A DNA stretch of 64,000 bases, taken from Pseudomonas sp. GM41(2012) (GTDB lineage Bacteria; Pseudomonadota; Gammaproteobacteria; Pseudomonadales; Pseudomonadaceae). Each line of letters starts with the position of its first letter. The first letter of the stretch is position 1. The translations under genes were made by a program, and so were the position numbers. Location of the stretch: contig NZ_AKJN02000007.1 in assembly GCF_000282315.2 (NCBI RefSeq), positions 434,001 to 498,000 of the forward strand, in the 5' to 3' direction. The notes beneath the pieces are model-generated. The model searched no databases and was not told the DNA's origin. It saw only the letters and a program-made list of their open reading frames with translations. Positions 61,594 through 64,000 of this stretch are shown piece after piece.

Positions 61594-62965
61594 GACCGCT
61601 CTCCAGCCAGTTCAACGGCGCGCAATCGGCGAACGGCAAGTCCAGCTGTTGCAGCGCCACGTGCCAGTCGCCCAGCCTTTCGGCGTCCAGCGCTTCGCCC
61701 GGCGGAGCTTGCAGCAGCCAGACGCGGGTGGCGCTGGCGCTGCGGGCCAGTTCGGCGATCAGTGCCAGACTGCCGCGGTCCGGCGAACGTCGCGGATCGC
61801 AGGCGATGGCCAGGCGGGCCGGGGGAAAGCGGCTCAGCTGTTCGAGGAGTTTGTGCCGCGATTCGCGACTGTCGAGGATGCCGGCGTTGCTCACGGATTT
61901 CGGCAGTGGCGGCGGCCAAGGGCGTTGGTCGTCCAGCTCGATGGCCACCAACAGCGCGCCATCGCTTGGCAGGTCGCTGACACCGCTTTCAATACGATGC
62001 AATTGCTCTGGCTCAGCGTCGCTGATGCCCAGGCGTTCACTGGTCGGCATCAACCGTTCGCGCAGTTGGGCGTAACCGGGCAGGTTCAAATCCAGATGCA
62101 ATGCCGCTTGCCCGGTTTTCCAGCGCCACAGGCAAAACAGCGCCAGCAACAGTCGCGGCGAAACTCCGTAGACCACCAGCACGCCGACCAACCAAGTTGC
62201 CCAGGCCTGACGAGCGCTTTCGATATTCAAAGCGGCGTCGCCGCTGGCGCGGATCATTTCCACGGTCGGAACGTTGAAACCCAGCATGGCCGGCAGGGCG
62301 CCGAGGGCCTGGGTCATGGCGACGAAGGTGTCGCCGCCCAGGAGCGTGGTTTCCCAGACGAAGCCATAACGCCGGGTCGCCATCAGCATCAACAGCATGA
62401 CCAGCGCGCTGAGCATCGCCAGCAACCACAAGCCGTTGACCAGTACGCCGACCGCCCAGCGATTGAGTTTCTGTCGTTGCAGCAAGAGCAGCAGGGCCGG
62501 GGCCAGTTGCGCGGCTTTGGCATCGCGGGCGAGTTTTTCGCTGAGCCATAACCATAAGCGGCCGAGGGTAGCGCCGTGTTCGCCGGCGAAGACCAGGCCC
62601 AACGCCCAGCTCAGCAATAGAATCAGGTTCAGCCCGAGCAGACTGCCCAAGGCCCAGAACACATTGACCGGGATTTGTCCGTCACCCAGCGCGGCAAACG
62701 CCAGACCGGCGCCGCTGGCAATGGCCAGCACCGCCATCACGATCAGCGCCAGACGCGCGCCTTGAAGCCAATGTTTGAGGGCGCTGGTCAGCCCATCGCG
62801 CTCGGCCAGCCACAGGGCACGGCGTTGAATACGTGTCGGCAGATCGCCGCCCGCGCTGCGGGCCAGTCGGTTGGCTTCCAGATCATCCAGGGGACCGGCG
62901 TGTTCTTCACGCAGGCGCACCGTCTCGGTCAGCCAGAGGTTTTGCAGTGGAGTCAGTTCAGTCAC
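61586..62965 (-). CDS. DUF2868 membrane protein
   Basis: A 459-residue protein with about four to five membrane helices (for example LALIVMAVLAIASGAGLAFA, LGSLLGLNLILLLSWALGLV, WLLAMLSALVMLLMLMAT) and a cytoplasmic C-terminal domain. DUF2868 and the DUF3482 GTPase are regularly adjacent; here the genes overlap, so they likely form one complex at the inner membrane. The start is 85 bases from divergent folA. Function is unknown. Confidence 0.85.
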   Translation of the reverse strand: MTELTPLQNLWLTETVRLREEHAGPLDDLEANRLARSAGGDLPTRIQRRALWLAERDGLTSALKHWLQGARLALIVMAVLAIASGAGLAFAALGDGQIPVNVFWALGSLLGLNLILLLSWALGLVFAGEHGATLGRLWLWLSEKLARDAKAAQLAPALLLLLQRQKLNRWAVGVLVNGLWLLAMLSALVMLLMLMATRRYGFVWETTLLGGDTFVAMTQALGALPAMLGFNVPTVEMIRASGDAALNIESARQAWATWLVGVLVVYGVSPRLLLALFCLWRWKTGQAALHLDLNLPGYAQLRERLMPTSERLGISDAEPEQLHRIESGVSDLPSDGALLVAIELDDQRPWPPPLPKSVSNAGILDSRESRHKLLEQLSRFPPARLAIACDPRRSPDRGSLALIAELARSASATRVWLLQAPPGEALDAERLGDWHVALQQLDLPFADCAPLNWLESGHD

Positions 62966-63050
62966 GCGGCATCCCGTCGCTCAATTGAACGGTGAGCATA
63001 ACCGCTGTGGCGCTTATCGGGGTACGGGAGGCTCTGGTATCCTCGCCGGC

Positions 63051-63563
63051 ATGACTAAATCACTCCCCCTCAGCCTGATTGCAGCCCTCGGTGAAAACCG
63101 TGTGATCGGCGTCGACAACAGCATGCCCTGGCACTTGCCGGGGGACTTCAAATACTTCAAGGCCACGACGCTCGGCAAGCCGATCATCATGGGTCGCAAG
63201 ACCTGGGATTCCCTCGGTCGACCGTTGCCGGGCCGGTTGAACATCGTGGTCAGCCGTCAGGCGGATCTGGCGTTGGAAGGCGCGGAGGTTTATCCGTCGC
63301 TGGAGGCTGCAGTGGTTCGCGCTGAAGAGTGGGCTCGGGAGCAGGGCGTCGATGAGCTGATGCTGATTGGTGGGGCGCAGTTGTATTCGCAAGGGATGGC
63401 GCAGGCTGATCGGTTGTATTTGACGCGCGTGGCGTTGAGCCCGGAAGGGGATGCGTGGTTTCCGGAGTTTGATTTGAACCAGTGGAAACTGGTGTCGAAT
63501 GTTCCGAATCCAGCGGAAGGCGATAAGCCGGCGTACAACTTCGAGGTGTGGGAAAAGGCCTAA
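63051..63563 (+). CDS. folA: Dihydrofolate reductase
   Basis: Reduces dihydrofolate to tetrahydrofolate with NADPH, needed to recycle the product of ThyA. The 170 residues include LIAALGENRVIGVDNSMPWH, the Met20-like loop, PIIMGRKTWDSLGRPLPGR and LMLIGGAQLYSQ. ATG 63051 fits the family; upstream in-frame codons lie in the opposite-strand DUF2868 gene. Confidence 0.97.
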   Translation: MTKSLPLSLIAALGENRVIGVDNSMPWHLPGDFKYFKATTLGKPIIMGRKTWDSLGRPLPGRLNIVVSRQADLALEGAEVYPSLEAAVVRAEEWAREQGVDELMLIGGAQLYSQGMAQADRLYLTRVALSPEGDAWFPEFDLNQWKLVSNVPNPAEGDKPAYNFEVWEKA

Positions 63564-63567
63564 AAGC

Positions 63568-63657
63568 ATCGCGGGCAAGCCCGCTCCCACAGTTTTAGTG
63601 GTGTTCACACGTTATGTGTTTCACCACAATTCCTGTGGGAGCGGGCTTGCCCGCGAA
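63568..63657. repeat. Palindromic intergenic repeat, family A
   Basis: The arms 63568-63591 (ATCGCGGGCAAGCCCGCTCC CACA) and 63634-63657 are inverse apart from the last base, between convergent genes. Confidence 0.9.
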
Positions 63658-63682
63658 GAGGCCCGCTCAGGCAACGAAAGAC

Positions 63683-64000
63683 TTAGGCGTGAGCCAACGA
63701 CCCATGCTCATCCGCATCCAACAGCTCTTTATCGGTCTGCTGCATGATCTGGCTGGTAATCGCGCCGGCGGTAATCGAACCACTCACATTCAACGCCGTA
63801 CGGCCCATATCAATCAGCGGCTCAACCGAAATCAGCAACGCCACCAGTGACACCGGCAAGCCCATCGCCGGCAACACGATCAACGCGGCAAACGTCGCGC
63901 CACCACCAACCCCCGCCACACCGGCCGAACTCAGCGTCACAATCGCCACCAGCGTCGCGATCCACAGCGGGTCCAACGGGTTGATGCCCACGGTTGGCGC
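63683..64000 (-). CDS. Dicarboxylate/amino-acid:cation symporter, TcyP-like (3' part)
   Basis: The C-terminal 105 codons of a sodium:dicarboxylate symporter family protein; the gene continues beyond the right edge. The frame reads APTVGINPLDPLWIATLVAI, then VGGGATFAALIVLPAMGLPV and VEPLIDMGRTALNVSGSITA, most like the L-cystine/S-sulfocysteine carrier TcyP/YdjN. The glycine-rich re-entrant loop and conserved DMGRTALN substrate-site helix are intact. Confidence 0.85.
   Translation of the reverse strand, partial: APTVGINPLDPLWIATLVAIVTLSSAGVAGVGGGATFAALIVLPAMGLPVSLVALLISVEPLIDMGRTALNVSGSITAGAITSQIMQQTDKELLDADEHGSLAHA

Noticed and set aside
6795..63657. The recurring 24-27-base palindromic arms as a CRISPR array or integron sites
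   Set aside because: Copies are kilobases apart, paired as inverted arms and never in regular short-spacer arrays; no cas or integrase genes are present.

Overview
The window looks like a chromosomal segment of a fluorescent Pseudomonas (P. fluorescens group). The GC content is high, nearly every gene is a Pseudomonas core or shared-accessory type, and several runs follow the gene order I recall from P. aeruginosa PAO1: spuI, spuABCDEFGH and hacB; serA, D-2-hydroxyglutarate dehydrogenase and an FAH-family gene; rpiA and ilvA; rppH, ptsP, lgt, thyA and folA. Intergenic spaces are peppered with short palindromic repeats of at least three families. I saw no prophage, transposase, CRISPR array, rRNA or tRNA.

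Layout. (1) 1-1300: argA. (2) 1447-11715: a sulfur-starvation block with an orphan taurine-type binding protein, two tandem OprD porins each behind a predicted sigma-54 promoter, the 1-Cys peroxiredoxin lsfA, and the sulfonate operon ssuEADCBF. (3) 11917-23655: a TetR regulator, then polyamine catabolism and uptake (spuI divergent from spuABCDEFGH). (4) 23700-32024: an HD-domain protein divergent from a GlxA-type regulator, a HacB-like acylase, a thioredoxin-fold protein, an alpha/beta hydrolase, a DUF2059 protein, a 2OG-Fe(II) oxygenase and a DUF523 protein. (5) 32167-39222: a shortened solute-binding protein, a DUF4399 protein, divergent serA and D-2-hydroxyglutarate dehydrogenase separated by a MITE-like inverted repeat, an FAH-family hydrolase, and two tandem CarP-like proteins. 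(6) 39351-49798: rpiA, ilvA, a DUF2269 protein, a HAD phosphatase, rppH, ptsP, an NRDE protein, a TauE/SafE transporter, lgt and thyA. (7) 49923-52749: cadR and cadA. (8) 52766-59562: a phosphonate locus with a LysR regulator, a three-gene 2-aminoethylphosphonate-type ABC transporter, a FAD-dependent oxidoreductase and a PhnZ-type HD oxygenase. (9) 59648-64000: a small acidic DxDxDG protein, a GTPase/DUF2868 membrane pair, folA, and the C-terminal end of a cation symporter.

Three themes connect the genes. Scavenging of organosulfur is one: porins, periplasmic binders, the SsuD/SsuE monooxygenase pair and a peroxiredoxin. Polyamine use is the second: SpuDEFGH imports, and SpuB/SpuI, SpuC and SpuA degrade by gamma-glutamylation. 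Organophosphonate use is the third. The most unusual points are the porin pair duplicated together with its sigma-54 regulatory DNA, the PhnZ-like oxygenase with no PhnY beside it, the binding protein missing most of one lobe, and the 158-bp inverted repeat between serA and its partner dehydrogenase.
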